NCBI RefSeq assembly: GCF_017696315.1 | Contig: NZ_JAAORJ010000001.1 | Coordinates: 78,452 to 142,451 of the forward strand | DNA length: 64,000 nt | Reading direction: 5' to 3' | Source of the DNA: Prochlorococcus marinus XMU1412 | GTDB lineage: Bacteria > Cyanobacteriota > Cyanobacteriia > PCC-6307 > Cyanobiaceae | Shown: positions 50,771-59,637 of the stretch, piece after piece | Position numbering within the stretch: the stretch's first letter is position 1 | Layout of the letters: each line of letters begins with the position of its first letter | The notes under the pieces: model-generated | The model's database searches: none | What the model saw: the letters and a program-made list of their open reading frames with translations, nothing else | What the model was told of the DNA's origin: nothing | Position numbers and translations under genes: made by a program

Positions 50771-52132
50771 TTATTTCGATAAAGAATAATCAACAGCTTC
50801 TTTGATATTGGATATCTCTTTAATATTTATTAAATTTTGAAAATTATCATTTAGTTCCTCCTCTAGCTTTGGCACTACTATATTTTTGATCCCTAGTCTT
50901 ACAGCTTCTTCTATCTTTGTCCGAAGATTATTCGATTTTCTAACTTGACCACTCAAACCCAATTCCCCAATAAATGAGCTACTTGGCAAAGGAGGAATAT
51001 TTTTCAAACTTGATAAAATTGATATTGCTACACCTAAGTCAGAAGATGGATCATTAATCTCAAAACCCCCACCAGTAGCAATATAACAATCAAATTCAGA
51101 TAATTTTATCCCTACGTGTTTTTCAATAACAGCTAGAATTTGATGCAATCTATTTATGCTTATTCCAGTTGTAATACGTCTTGGGTTACTGTAGAAAGTT
51201 TTATTTACTAGTGCTTGTATATCAACTGCTAATGGTCGAGAGCCTTCATTTGTAATCGTAGTCGTTACACCTGAAATGTTTTCTTTATTTGTAAAAATTG
51301 AACTTGGGTTTTGTATCTCTCGTAAACCTTCTTCAAGCATTTCAAAAATTCCAATCTCGAAGGTCGATCCAAATCGATTTTTTATACTTCTTAGTAATCT
51401 ATGTGAGGAAATATTATCTCCTTCAAAGTTTATTACTGTATCAACTAAATGCTCTAGAGTTTTAGGGCCAGCTAAAGAACCATCTTTGGTTACATGACCA
51501 ATTATTAGAAGAGCGATATTATTATCTTTGGCAAGATTTTGCAATTCAGATGAACATTCTCTAACTTGAGAAACCGATCCTGGAGAACTTTGCATTTCAT
51601 GATTATGGATGGCTTGAATACTATCAATAATTGCGAAACTTGGATTTACACTTTTGATCTCTTCAATAATTAGGGATAAATTGGTTTCTGCAAAAATTTT
51701 CAAATCTATACTGTTTTGATTTAATCTTTCCCATCTAATTTTTACTTGTTCTAGAGATTCTTCTGCAGTTATATATAAAACTTTCTCATTAAGAGATATT
51801 TTTCCTGCTGATTGAAGAACTATTGTGCTTTTGCCTATACCTGGTTCTCCTCCTAGTAATACAACAGATCCAGGAACTATCCCACCTCCAAGCACTCGAT
51901 CAAATTCTCTAAAACCACTTGTAAATCTTGATATTTTTTCTGATGAAATCTCGTTAAACGGTATAGATTTTTTATTATTTTTTATATTTTTTATTTCTTG
52001 ATATTTAGATCTCTTACTTTTTATTTCTTCAACAATGGAATTCCATGAGTTGCAATTTAGGCATCTACCAAAGTATTGAGAAGTTTCAGATCCGCAATTC
52101 TGACAAATAAAAGTCGATAATTTGCTAGACAT
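50771..52132 (-). CDS. radA: DNA repair protein RadA/Sms
   Basis: A RecA-like branch-migration ATPase of 453 residues. It has the N-terminal C4 zinc finger (CQNCG and CLNC, residues about 10-30), Walker A GGEPGIGKST, the RadA-specific KNRFG motif, and the C-terminal Lon-protease-like domain (ATGGGFEINDPSSDLGVAISILSS in part). It processes recombination intermediates. Its start is divergent from rpaB across 107 bases. Confidence 0.95.
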   Translation of the reverse strand: MSSKLSTFICQNCGSETSQYFGRCLNCNSWNSIVEEIKSKRSKYQEIKNIKNNKKSIPFNEISSEKISRFTSGFREFDRVLGGGIVPGSVVLLGGEPGIGKSTIVLQSAGKISLNEKVLYITAEESLEQVKIRWERLNQNSIDLKIFAETNLSLIIEEIKSVNPSFAIIDSIQAIHNHEMQSSPGSVSQVRECSSELQNLAKDNNIALLIIGHVTKDGSLAGPKTLEHLVDTVINFEGDNISSHRLLRSIKNRFGSTFEIGIFEMLEEGLREIQNPSSIFTNKENISGVTTTITNEGSRPLAVDIQALVNKTFYSNPRRITTGISINRLHQILAVIEKHVGIKLSEFDCYIATGGGFEINDPSSDLGVAISILSSLKNIPPLPSSSFIGELGLSGQVRKSNNLRTKIEEAVRLGIKNIVVPKLEEELNDNFQNLINIKEISNIKEAVDYSLSK

Positions 52133-52239
52133 TAAGTTTCTGAATGAAGTAATGGAACAAGAATGTTTGGGATATTGCCCCTCTACAAGTTAGATTAGGT
52201 TAATAATTAATTCTCTTACTGATTAGCTAATAGAAACAA

Positions 52240-52986
52240 ATGGCTCTATCTAGTCAAACTAAAGAAACTATACTGGTCGCAGATGACGAGGCAAGTATTA
52301 GAAGGATTTTGGAGACACGTCTCTCCATGATTGGCTACAAAGTTGTAACTGCAAGTGATGGTAAAGAGGCACTAAAGTTATTTAAGGATTATGAACCTGA
52401 TTTAGTAGTTCTTGACGTCATGATGCCAAAGTTAGATGGTTATGGAGTTTGTCAAGAATTACGGAAAGATTCTGATGTCCCAATTGTTATGTTAACTGCA
52501 TTAGGAGATGTTGCAGATAGGATAACAGGTTTAGAATTAGGAGCTGATGATTATGTAGTAAAACCATTTAGTCCAAAGGAGTTAGAAGCTAGAATTAGGT
52601 GCGTACTCAGAAGAATCGACAAAGAACAAATTCCTGGGATGCCTAATTCAGGATTAATTCTGGTTACGGATATAAAAATTGATACAAATCGAAGACAAGT
52701 TTTTAAAAGTGATGAGAGAATTAGATTAACTGGTATGGAATTTAGTCTTTTAGAGCTTTTGGTCAGTAGGTCAGGTGAGCCATTTAGTAGAGGAGAGATC
52801 TTGAAGGAAGTATGGGGATATACCCCCGAGAGACATGTAGATACAAGAGTCGTGGATGTTCATATATCAAGATTAAGATCAAAACTGGAGGCTGATCCTG
52901 CAAATCCTGAATTAATTTTGACAGCAAGGGGTACAGGATATCTTTTTCAACGGATTGTCGATATTGCTCCTTTTGATGGTAAATAA
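52240..52986 (+). CDS. rpaB: Response regulator RpaB
   Basis: A 248-residue OmpR-type regulator. The receiver domain has the acidic pair Asp15-Asp16 and phospho-acceptor Asp59 (VLDVMMP); the winged helix shows LTGMEFSLLELLVSRSGEPFSR and HVDTRVVDVHISRLRSKLE, which closely match RpaB. RpaB binds the HLR1 element and controls high-light genes (including hli) and photosystem I genes, and interacts functionally with RpaA. The gene is immediately followed by plsX with no gap, so light signalling and lipid synthesis genes share a transcript. Confidence 0.95.
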   Translation: MALSSQTKETILVADDEASIRRILETRLSMIGYKVVTASDGKEALKLFKDYEPDLVVLDVMMPKLDGYGVCQELRKDSDVPIVMLTALGDVADRITGLELGADDYVVKPFSPKELEARIRCVLRRIDKEQIPGMPNSGLILVTDIKIDTNRRQVFKSDERIRLTGMEFSLLELLVSRSGEPFSRGEILKEVWGYTPERHVDTRVVDVHISRLRSKLEADPANPELILTARGTGYLFQRIVDIAPFDGK

Positions 52987-54405
52987 ATGGGAAAAAAAAC
53001 AGCACAAAAAATTAATAAGTCCAGAGCTATTAGAAGATTAGTTATTTGGTACAAAAGAAATTCGGCTGTGACTTCTATAGTTGATACTGCTGCAAGTTCT
53101 GCGGCCACGGCTAGTAATGTTGCGGGTAATATGGTCTCTGGTGCTGGATCAGTAGTAACAACAGCTAGTAATGTTGCAGGTAATGTTGCAGGTAATGTTG
53201 CAGGTAATGTAGTTTCAAGTGCTGAATCTGTTGTTAATACTGCTAGTAGTGTAGTTTCAAATGCTAGTTCAATAGCTAAAAATACACTACAGCCATTTGT
53301 TTTTGACCCATTAAAAAGATTACAAAATAACGATAATATTTTAGATAGGGTGGAGGAATCTCAATCTAAAAGAATTTGGATCGCAGTTGATGGTATGGGT
53401 GGAGATTATGCTCCTGGTCCAATTCTTGAGGGTTGCCTAGAAGCAATAAGTAGATTTCCAATAAATATAAAGTTTGTCGGCAAAATTGAAAAAGTTAAAG
53501 ATGCAGCAGAAAAAACTGGTTTATCAGAATTATTAGAAAATGAAATAGATAATAATCGTCTTGAATTAATTGATAGTGGAGAACCTATTGGGATGAATGA
53601 AGAAGCTACTGCAGTTAGAAAAAAGAAAAATGCAAGTATAAATGTTGCAATGGATTTAGTAAGAAATAATAAAGCTGAAGCTGTCTACTCAGCGGGTAAT
53701 TCAGGCGCCATGATGGCTTCTGCCATATTTAGAATTGGGAGATTGAAAGGGATTGAGAGACCAGCTATAGGAGCATTGTTTCCAACAAGGGATCAAACTC
53801 GCCCGGTATTAGTTTTAGATGTCGGTGCAAATACTGATTGTAAGCCATCTTATCTGCATCAATTTGCTCTTCTAGGTAATATTTATGCAAAAGACGTCCT
53901 ACAAGTTCAAAAACCAAAAATTGGCCTTTTAAATATTGGAGAAGAAGAATGTAAAGGTAATGATTTATCCTTAAAAACATTTGAATTATTATCTTCTGAA
54001 AAAAGTTTTGATTTTGGAGGTAATTGTGAAGGGCGAGATGTATTATCAGGTAGTTTCGACGTAGTAGTCTGTGATGGATTTACTGGAAATATATTATTGA
54101 AATTTCTTGAATCTGTGGGAGGAGTTTTATTAGATATTTTGAGATCTGAACTGCCACGTGGCAGGCGGGGGAAAGTTGGTTCAGCTTTTTTAAAAAGTAA
54201 TCTACTCAGAATTAAGAAAAGGTTAGATCATGCTGAACATGGAGGAGCTTTATTACTAGGGGTGAATGGTATTTGCGTTATTGGTCATGGAAGTAGCAAA
54301 TCTTTATCAGTAGTTAGTGCTCTTCGCTTGGCTCACTCTGCAGTGAATCATGGCGTTATGGACAATTTAAATCAACTGCAAAAGCTTCAAGTTTTAAATT
54401 CATAA
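52987..54405 (+). CDS. plsX: Phosphate acyltransferase PlsX with repeat-rich N-terminal extension
   Basis: Converts acyl-ACP to acyl-phosphate for phospholipid synthesis. The PlsX core starts near residue 128 (IWIAVDGMGGDYAPGPILEG) and continues with YSAGNSGAMMA and NIGEEECKGNDLS to a normal end. Before it lie about 127 extra residues: a basic patch (1-24), then an Ala/Val/Asn/Ser-rich stretch with NVAG repeated three times exactly (12-base units, 53170-53205). A GTG at 53350 would give a protein of standard length, but the ATG at 52987 directly follows the rpaB stop. First gene of plsX-fabH-fabD-plsC. Confidence 0.92.
   Translation: MGKKTAQKINKSRAIRRLVIWYKRNSAVTSIVDTAASSAATASNVAGNMVSGAGSVVTTASNVAGNVAGNVAGNVVSSAESVVNTASSVVSNASSIAKNTLQPFVFDPLKRLQNNDNILDRVEESQSKRIWIAVDGMGGDYAPGPILEGCLEAISRFPINIKFVGKIEKVKDAAEKTGLSELLENEIDNNRLELIDSGEPIGMNEEATAVRKKKNASINVAMDLVRNNKAEAVYSAGNSGAMMASAIFRIGRLKGIERPAIGALFPTRDQTRPVLVLDVGANTDCKPSYLHQFALLGNIYAKDVLQVQKPKIGLLNIGEEECKGNDLSLKTFELLSSEKSFDFGGNCEGRDVLSGSFDVVVCDGFTGNILLKFLESVGGVLLDILRSELPRGRRGKVGSAFLKSNLLRIKKRLDHAEHGGALLLGVNGICVIGHGSSKSLSVVSALRLAHSAVNHGVMDNLNQLQKLQVLNS
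53170..53205 (+). repeat. Three exact 12-bp tandem repeats within plsX
   Basis: AATGTTGCAGGT occurs three times in tandem (53170-53181, 53182-53193, 53194-53205), encoding NVAG three times. A related copy of the surrounding unit (GCTAGTAATGTTGC-GGTAAT) lies at about 53110-53130. The in-frame repeat suggests replication slippage expanding a low-complexity helix, and copy number may vary among strains. Confidence 0.85.
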
Positions 54406-54458
54406 AACATATTGAGTCAAATTTATGTTTGACTAATATAAGTAACTAAAAAATTCTT

Positions 54459-55466
54459 TTGGAAGGAATAAATTTTAATCAGATTGGAGTGTCATTCAAG
54501 GGAAGTGGAAGTTATGTACCTGATCAAATCCTAACCAATCAAAAAATTAGTCAAAAAGTTGATACAAACAATGAATGGATACAATCTAGAACTGGCATTT
54601 CTGAGAGAAGAATCTCTAGCGTAGAAGATAATGTTACTGAGATGGGTTATAAGGCTGCTTTAACTGCTATAGAAATGGCTAATTGGGATATTAAAACGAT
54701 TGATTTGATTGTTTTAGCTACTTCTACTCCGCATGATTTATTTGGATCAGCCCCATCTATTCAAGCTAAATTAGGGGCAGCTAATGCTGTAGCTTTCGAT
54801 TTAACTGCAGCTTGTAGTGGTTTTTTATTTGCCTTAATAACAGCCTCACAATATTTAAAAGGGGGTAGTTTTAAAAGGGCTATTGTTATTGGAGCAGATC
54901 AATTATCAAGTTTTGTTGATTGGAACGATAGAAGAAGTTGTATTCTCTTTGGAGATGGTGCCGGTGCATTAGCAATTGAAGCCACAAATGAATTTGATAA
55001 TTTTATAGGTTTTGATATGAGAACCGATGGGGGAAGGGGTTCTTTTCTTAATCTTCCATCAAAAAAGAATAAGGATTCAATAGTTGATGAAATTGACTTT
55101 TTAAGTGGAGGTTTTTCTCCAATTCAGATGAATGGTCAAGAAGTTTATAAATTCGCAGTTAAAGAAGTTCCCCTAATTCTTGAAAAGTTGTTTAAGAAAA
55201 TGAAATATAATTCTGATCAAGTTGATTGGCTCTTACTGCATCAAGCTAATCAAAGAATATTGGATTCTGTAGGAGAAAGGTTAAAAATTCCCAGAGAAAA
55301 GATTCTTAGTAATTTAGAAAAATATGGCAATACGTCAGCAGCAACAATTCCACTAATGATGGATGAGGCTGTAAGAGATTATAGAATTAAACAAAATGAT
55401 ATTATTGCTACAAGTGGTTTCGGTGCTGGGTTAAGTTGGGGTGCAGCCCTAATTAAATGGGGTTAA
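54459..55466 (+). CDS. fabH: 3-oxoacyl-[acyl-carrier-protein] synthase III
   Basis: Condenses acetyl-CoA with malonyl-ACP to start fatty-acid synthesis. The 335-residue thiolase-fold enzyme has catalytic Cys119 (TAACSGFLFAL), His in LLHQANQRI, and Asn in YGNTSAATIP. It starts with TTG at 54459; a GTG at 54489 is an alternative, though the TTG gives a full N-terminal strand. It follows plsX by 53 bases and precedes fabD by 18 bases. Confidence 0.95.
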   Translation: MEGINFNQIGVSFKGSGSYVPDQILTNQKISQKVDTNNEWIQSRTGISERRISSVEDNVTEMGYKAALTAIEMANWDIKTIDLIVLATSTPHDLFGSAPSIQAKLGAANAVAFDLTAACSGFLFALITASQYLKGGSFKRAIVIGADQLSSFVDWNDRRSCILFGDGAGALAIEATNEFDNFIGFDMRTDGGRGSFLNLPSKKNKDSIVDEIDFLSGGFSPIQMNGQEVYKFAVKEVPLILEKLFKKMKYNSDQVDWLLLHQANQRILDSVGERLKIPREKILSNLEKYGNTSAATIPLMMDEAVRDYRIKQNDIIATSGFGAGLSWGAALIKWG

Positions 55467-55484
55467 AAACAAAATAGGAACATT

Positions 55485-56381
55485 ATGACAGTTGCATGGG
55501 TTTTCCCTGGACAGGGTTCGCAAAAAATTGGAATGGCAAAACAAATTGAAAATTTGCCGAGCACAAAAGAGAGGTTTAGTTATGCTTCTGAGATATTTGA
55601 GAGAAATTTATTTGAAATTTGCGAGTTAAATTCTGATCCAACAAATCCTCTAAGTGATTTGAATAATACGAGAAATACACAAATCTGTCTTTTTTTGGTT
55701 GAATCAATTTTATTAGATGCCTTAAAAGAAAATGGTTTTAAACCAACTTATGTTGCTGGGCATAGTTTGGGAGAAATAACTGCATTATATTGTGCGGATG
55801 TTTTTTCATTCGAAGACTGCGTATCACTAATAAAAGTAAGATCTCAATTAATGGTAGATGCTGGGCAAGGATCTATGGCAGCAGTAATTGGTTTTGATAG
55901 AAATGAACTTGATTTATTAGTCAAAAAAAGTGAAGATGTTGTCATTGCAAACGATAATAGCTCGTCCCAAGTTGTCTTATCAGGATCTAATGAAGAGTTA
56001 GACAATTTATCGAAAGAAATTCCTTGTAAAAGATTCCTAAAATTAAATGTTTCAGGTGCATTCCATTCACCATTCATGGATGAGCCTGCAGTTAAATTTT
56101 CTGAATATTTAAAACAGATTAAGTTTAAAAGTCCTTCTTTCCCAGTAATAAGTAATTATGAACCTTCATTATGTGACGATCCTAATGAGCTTAAAACTAG
56201 ATTGGAAAATCAAATGTGTAATGGCGTAAGGTGGCGAGAAACTATGGATTTAATGGCAAAAGATAATGATCTTCATTTTGTTGAAGTTGGCCCATCAAAT
56301 GTGCTTAGCGGTTTAGCAAAAAGACATATGAAAGATTTAAAAATTTCTCAAGTTTCATCTTCTAATCACATAACTTATTAA
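55485..56381 (+). CDS. fabD: Malonyl-CoA:ACP transacylase
   Basis: Loads malonate onto acyl carrier protein. The 298-residue alpha/beta-hydrolase-like enzyme has the N-terminal FPGQGSQKIGM and the nucleophile Ser94 in AGHSLGE, plus the catalytic His region (SGAFHSPFM near residue 200). Length and motif order are standard. It is 6 bases upstream of plsC. Confidence 0.95.
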   Translation: MTVAWVFPGQGSQKIGMAKQIENLPSTKERFSYASEIFERNLFEICELNSDPTNPLSDLNNTRNTQICLFLVESILLDALKENGFKPTYVAGHSLGEITALYCADVFSFEDCVSLIKVRSQLMVDAGQGSMAAVIGFDRNELDLLVKKSEDVVIANDNSSSQVVLSGSNEELDNLSKEIPCKRFLKLNVSGAFHSPFMDEPAVKFSEYLKQIKFKSPSFPVISNYEPSLCDDPNELKTRLENQMCNGVRWRETMDLMAKDNDLHFVEVGPSNVLSGLAKRHMKDLKISQVSSSNHITY

Positions 56382-56387
56382 TTAAGT

Positions 56388-57008
56388 ATGACAAATGATG
56401 TTTTTCAAAAATTAATCTATCAATTAGTTAGCAAACTTTTTGTATTGCCAATTTATAGATTTTTTTTTAGAGGTCATTTAATAGGTAGAGAGAATATTCC
56501 GCAAAAAAATTCTTTTATAATGGTTTCTAATCATGGTTCTTTGCTTGACCCTCCTTTGTTAGGTCATGCTCTTGGACGTAATATATCTTTCATGGCCAAG
56601 GCAGAGCTATTTAAAATACCTTTTCTTGGGTTTATTATTAAAGCTTGTGGAGCTTATCCTGTAAAAAGAGGAATTGTTGATAAAAATACCATTAAAACAG
56701 CATGTACAAAATTATCAAATGATAATTGCATTGGAATATTTATTGATGGTACGCGTCAAAAAAATGGTCGAGTGAATAAGCCCAAACACGGTGCAGCATT
56801 ATTAGCCTTTAAAAATCAAAAATTATTATTGCCTGTCGCAATAGTTAATTCTCATAAACTAATAAGATTTAAATTCTTTATTCCTTTGTTTTCAAAAATA
56901 GTTATTAAAGTCGGAACACCTGTTCAACCTCCTCAGAGTTCATCAAGAGATGATCTGAATTCTGTAACAATGTATCTTCAAGATAAAATTAATAATTTGA
57001 TTGGATGA
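56388..57008 (+). CDS. plsC: 1-acyl-sn-glycerol-3-phosphate acyltransferase
   Basis: Adds the second acyl chain to make phosphatidic acid. The 206-residue protein has a hydrophobic N-terminal segment, the acyltransferase block I motif SNHGSLLDP (NHx4D), block II near FMAKAEL, and block III FIDGTRQKNG, with PVAIVNS as block IV. It completes the plsX-fabH-fabD-plsC lipid operon and converges with tsaB after 4 bases. Confidence 0.93.
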   Translation: MTNDVFQKLIYQLVSKLFVLPIYRFFFRGHLIGRENIPQKNSFIMVSNHGSLLDPPLLGHALGRNISFMAKAELFKIPFLGFIIKACGAYPVKRGIVDKNTIKTACTKLSNDNCIGIFIDGTRQKNGRVNKPKHGAALLAFKNQKLLLPVAIVNSHKLIRFKFFIPLFSKIVIKVGTPVQPPQSSSRDDLNSVTMYLQDKINNLIG

Positions 57009-57012
57009 ATAT

Positions 57013-57666
57013 TTAGTTAATTGGAGAAATAGGGTAAAGAGGCAAAACTTTTCTCCAAGAATTTAAATTTGAATTTAATAAATTTTTATTTGCTAAGTTT
57101 AATAGTTCTTTTAAATCTTCTTTATCATCATAATTAGCCTCAAAAGTAAGTTCTTTACTCCCAAGTTCTTTGACAACTTTTGGTAAAACTGTTTCTCGAA
57201 TGAATAGATCCGAGGAATTTTTTTCTTCATAACAAATTTCATATTTACCTGCAATTAAACCTTTTCGTTTTAATTTTTTGTAAATCCAGAATGATTTTTT
57301 GTTTGTAAAGATATTATTTTTTGATGCAATTCTTTTTGCCATTATTTCAAATGAACTAAAACTGTCTAGAGGACAATTTATTTGTTGTGAGATAGTTCTT
57401 GCTAAAACTACAATAAGTCGTGAAGCATTAAAATTTGCTGGCCCTATGCTGACAGATAACTTATTTATTTTTTGTAAATTTTCTTTGGAAATGAATTTGT
57501 TAAGATCATTAATTAAATTGTTGCAAAGGTCATTATCAAATTTTTTGATAAATAATTCATCAGATTCAAGAGTATTGTTTTTTCTATACCCGAAGCCAAA
57601 AGAATTGTCTGTGCTATGAATCACTAATGTAGGGTAATTTTCTCTTTGTTTTAATTTATTTGTCAT
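57013..57666 (-). CDS. tsaB: tRNA threonylcarbamoyladenosine biosynthesis protein TsaB
   Basis: A 217-residue ASKHA-fold protein that partners TsaD in making the t6A modification of ANN-reading tRNAs. It has the N-terminal VIHSTDNSFGFGY strand, the NKLSVSIGPANFNASRLIVVLARTIS segment (in part), equivalent to the GPGSFTGLR motif but degenerate (GPANFNASR), and a reduced C-terminal half. The motif drift is seen in other Prochlorococcus TsaB proteins, so I consider it functional. It lies 9 bases downstream of ycf34 on the same strand. Confidence 0.78.
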   Translation of the reverse strand: MTNKLKQRENYPTLVIHSTDNSFGFGYRKNNTLESDELFIKKFDNDLCNNLINDLNKFISKENLQKINKLSVSIGPANFNASRLIVVLARTISQQINCPLDSFSSFEIMAKRIASKNNIFTNKKSFWIYKKLKRKGLIAGKYEICYEEKNSSDLFIRETVLPKVVKELGSKELTFEANYDDKEDLKELLNLANKNLLNSNLNSWRKVLPLYPISPIN

Positions 57667-57675
57667 CTATTACCT

Positions 57676-57927
57676 TTAAACAGGTAATTCCATGCCTGGA
57701 TTACATTTAGACCATTTACCAAATTCATTTTCAAAACTTTCACAAGATTGAACATCCCAATCAGTTTTATAATCACCATTATTGTCTTTAACTATATTGA
57801 CATGAATGAATGGTTTTTTTGCTTTAAAATCAGGAAGATCACAAATATGATCAACACCATGATTATTCTCAACATCATGATATGTGATACATCTATCAAC
57901 CCACTTACAGTTGATGCAAATGCACAT
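57676..57927 (-). CDS. ycf34: Ycf34 family protein
   Basis: An 83-residue protein with the Ycf34 start MCICINCKWVDRCITYH and four to six conserved cysteines (Cys2, Cys4, Cys7, Cys13, and two later). Ycf34 of cyanobacteria and plastids is reported to bind an Fe-S cluster and to affect photosynthetic electron flow. An open frame extends upstream to 57996, but the ATG at 57925-57927 gives the family N-terminus. It is divergent from the CCA-adding enzyme gene, with only 14 bases between starts. Confidence 0.9.
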   Translation of the reverse strand: MCICINCKWVDRCITYHDVENNHGVDHICDLPDFKAKKPFIHVNIVKDNNGDYKTDWDVQSCESFENEFGKWSKCNPGMELPV

Positions 57928-57941
57928 AACTATTAAATAAA

Positions 57942-59159
57942 ATGAAAAGTAGCATTCACACAGATCATACACTAATAATTGATGAATTAGAAACAAGTAT
58001 AAAATTTCATAATTTGGATTTAATATTAGGTTTGTTACCTAAAGGATCATATTTGGTTGGTGGTTATATAAGAGATATTATTTTGGGCAGAAAAACTGAA
58101 AAGGCAGATGTTGATATTGTGGTACCTTTAAATGCAATTGAAATTGGGAAAAAGATTGCAGATAATATTGGATCAAAATTTATAATTTTAGATGAAAAAA
58201 GAGAAGTAATAAGAATTATTCTTAAGCATATTTATATTGATATTGCTAATCAAGTTTCATCCACGATAGAAGAAGATTTATATTCTAGAGACTTTTCGAT
58301 TAATTCAATTGCTTTTTTATTTGATAAGAAGTGTTTGGTTGATCCATTAAATGGTCTTAAAGATCTAGAGATTTCTTTGCTTAGAACTAATTCTGAAAAA
58401 AATTTACTAAATGATCCTTTACGCATATTAAGATGTTTTCGATTTGTTTCAGAATTGAATTTTAAAATTGATCTTGATTTAATTACCTTTATTAAAAAAA
58501 ATAAAGGGAAATTAAATCTTGTTGCTAAAGAGAGGATTAATTATGAAATACAGAAAATAGTTCAAGGAGAAAATGCTCTTAATGCAATATTGTTTATAAA
58601 AAAATTAAATATATTTAGTACTGATAATTTATCTGAAGATTCTTTTTTTTTGGATTTAGAGAAAATTAATTATTCAGAACTTAATCGAGAAGAAAGAGAA
58701 AAATTTCTACCATCATTTTTTATTGCTCAAATTTTAGATGTTGTATCCTTAGAAAAACTTAAATTTAGTAAATCTGAAATAGCAAAAACTAAGTTATTAC
58801 GAAAATGGCATTTTTTGTTGGAGAAAAAAAATATATCTCAATTAACTGAATCAGATAGATTTGCTTTACATAAAGAATTAGAGATGTTTCTTCCAGCTTT
58901 TATTTTTTATTTGCCTCAAAACTTTCGATTAGATTGGCTTCATAGATGGCGAGACAATAATGACAAATTATTTCATCCTTCAAACTTACTTAATGGTGAG
59001 GTAATCAAAAAAAATTTAAAAATAAAGGATGGGCCTATCTTAGGAGAGCTGTTACGCTATCTTTCAAAGGAACTTGCATATAAGAGATTAAATAATTTTG
59101 ATGAAGCTATTTATAAAGCAAAGCGATGGATTGAACAAAATGCACCAAAATGTGATTAA
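57942..59159 (+). CDS. cca: CCA-adding tRNA nucleotidyltransferase
   Basis: Adds or repairs the 3' CCA of tRNAs, needed because the tRNA-Asn here does not encode CCA. The 405-residue class II nucleotidyltransferase has LVGGYIRDIILGRKTEKADVDIVV (partly quoted; GG-x13-DxD with metal-binding Asp) near residue 38, the RRDFTIN-like SRDFSINSIAF, and the ERINYEIQKI helix. Cyanobacteria may split A- and CC-adding activities in two proteins; which type this is cannot be decided from the window. Confidence 0.9.
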   Translation: MKSSIHTDHTLIIDELETSIKFHNLDLILGLLPKGSYLVGGYIRDIILGRKTEKADVDIVVPLNAIEIGKKIADNIGSKFIILDEKREVIRIILKHIYIDIANQVSSTIEEDLYSRDFSINSIAFLFDKKCLVDPLNGLKDLEISLLRTNSEKNLLNDPLRILRCFRFVSELNFKIDLDLITFIKKNKGKLNLVAKERINYEIQKIVQGENALNAILFIKKLNIFSTDNLSEDSFFLDLEKINYSELNREEREKFLPSFFIAQILDVVSLEKLKFSKSEIAKTKLLRKWHFLLEKKNISQLTESDRFALHKELEMFLPAFIFYLPQNFRLDWLHRWRDNNDKLFHPSNLLNGEVIKKNLKIKDGPILGELLRYLSKELAYKRLNNFDEAIYKAKRWIEQNAPKCD

Positions 59160-59217
59160 ATACACATAGCTAAGTTTTGTTTAGAAGTTCAGACTTCAAA
59201 ATCATTTTTAAAAATTT

Positions 59218-59637
59218 ATGAGCATTCGCATTTACATTGGCAATTTACCACAAGGATTTAATCCAAAAGAATTTGATACACTTTTAAAGTCAGTTTCTGA
59301 TTCGATTAGATTTAAAGCAGTACTAGATAAGGAAACTAAAGAATGCAGGGGGTTTGGTTTCGCGACAGCTAATAATGACGATAATGCTAATTTATTAATT
59401 CAAAAGTTAAACGGTTTTGAATTTAATGGTTCTAAATTACGAGTTGAGCTATCCGAAAAGAAAGATTCTGCTTCAAATAAAAGAAATGGTGGAAAATTAA
59501 ACAAAAATAAGAAGAGGAAAGACTTTAAGAAAATTGTTCATAGTGATGCTCCTAACCTAGAAGCACCTGATCCCAGATGGGCTGGAGAATTATCTAAATT
59601 GAAAGATTTGTTGGCTAATCAGAAGACGCCTGCTTAG
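59218..59637 (+). CDS. RNA-binding protein with one RRM, 139 aa
   Basis: A 139-residue protein with an N-terminal RNA recognition motif (residues 3-80): RNP2 is IYIGNLP and RNP1 is CRGFGFATA. The basic C-terminal half (KRNGGKLNKNKKRKDFKK) and a final Pro/Trp segment (PNLEAPDPRWAGELSKLKDLL) follow. Cyanobacterial Rbp proteins act in cold adaptation and mRNA localisation to thylakoids. The C-terminal conserved tail is unusual compared with Gly-rich Rbp proteins. It abuts the crtB stop on the other strand. Confidence 0.9.
   Translation: MSIRIYIGNLPQGFNPKEFDTLLKSVSDSIRFKAVLDKETKECRGFGFATANNDDNANLLIQKLNGFEFNGSKLRVELSEKKDSASNKRNGGKLNKNKKRKDFKKIVHSDAPNLEAPDPRWAGELSKLKDLLANQKTPA

Noticed and set aside
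53101-53290. CRISPR-like or intergenic repeat array
   Set aside because: The repeats are short, in frame with PlsX, and have no unique spacers; no CRISPR array or cas gene was seen anywhere in the window.
57928-57996. 23-residue extension of Ycf34 and overlap with the CCA-adding enzyme gene
   Set aside because: The conserved family N-terminus is MCICINCKW; the extension would overlap the divergent coding region.
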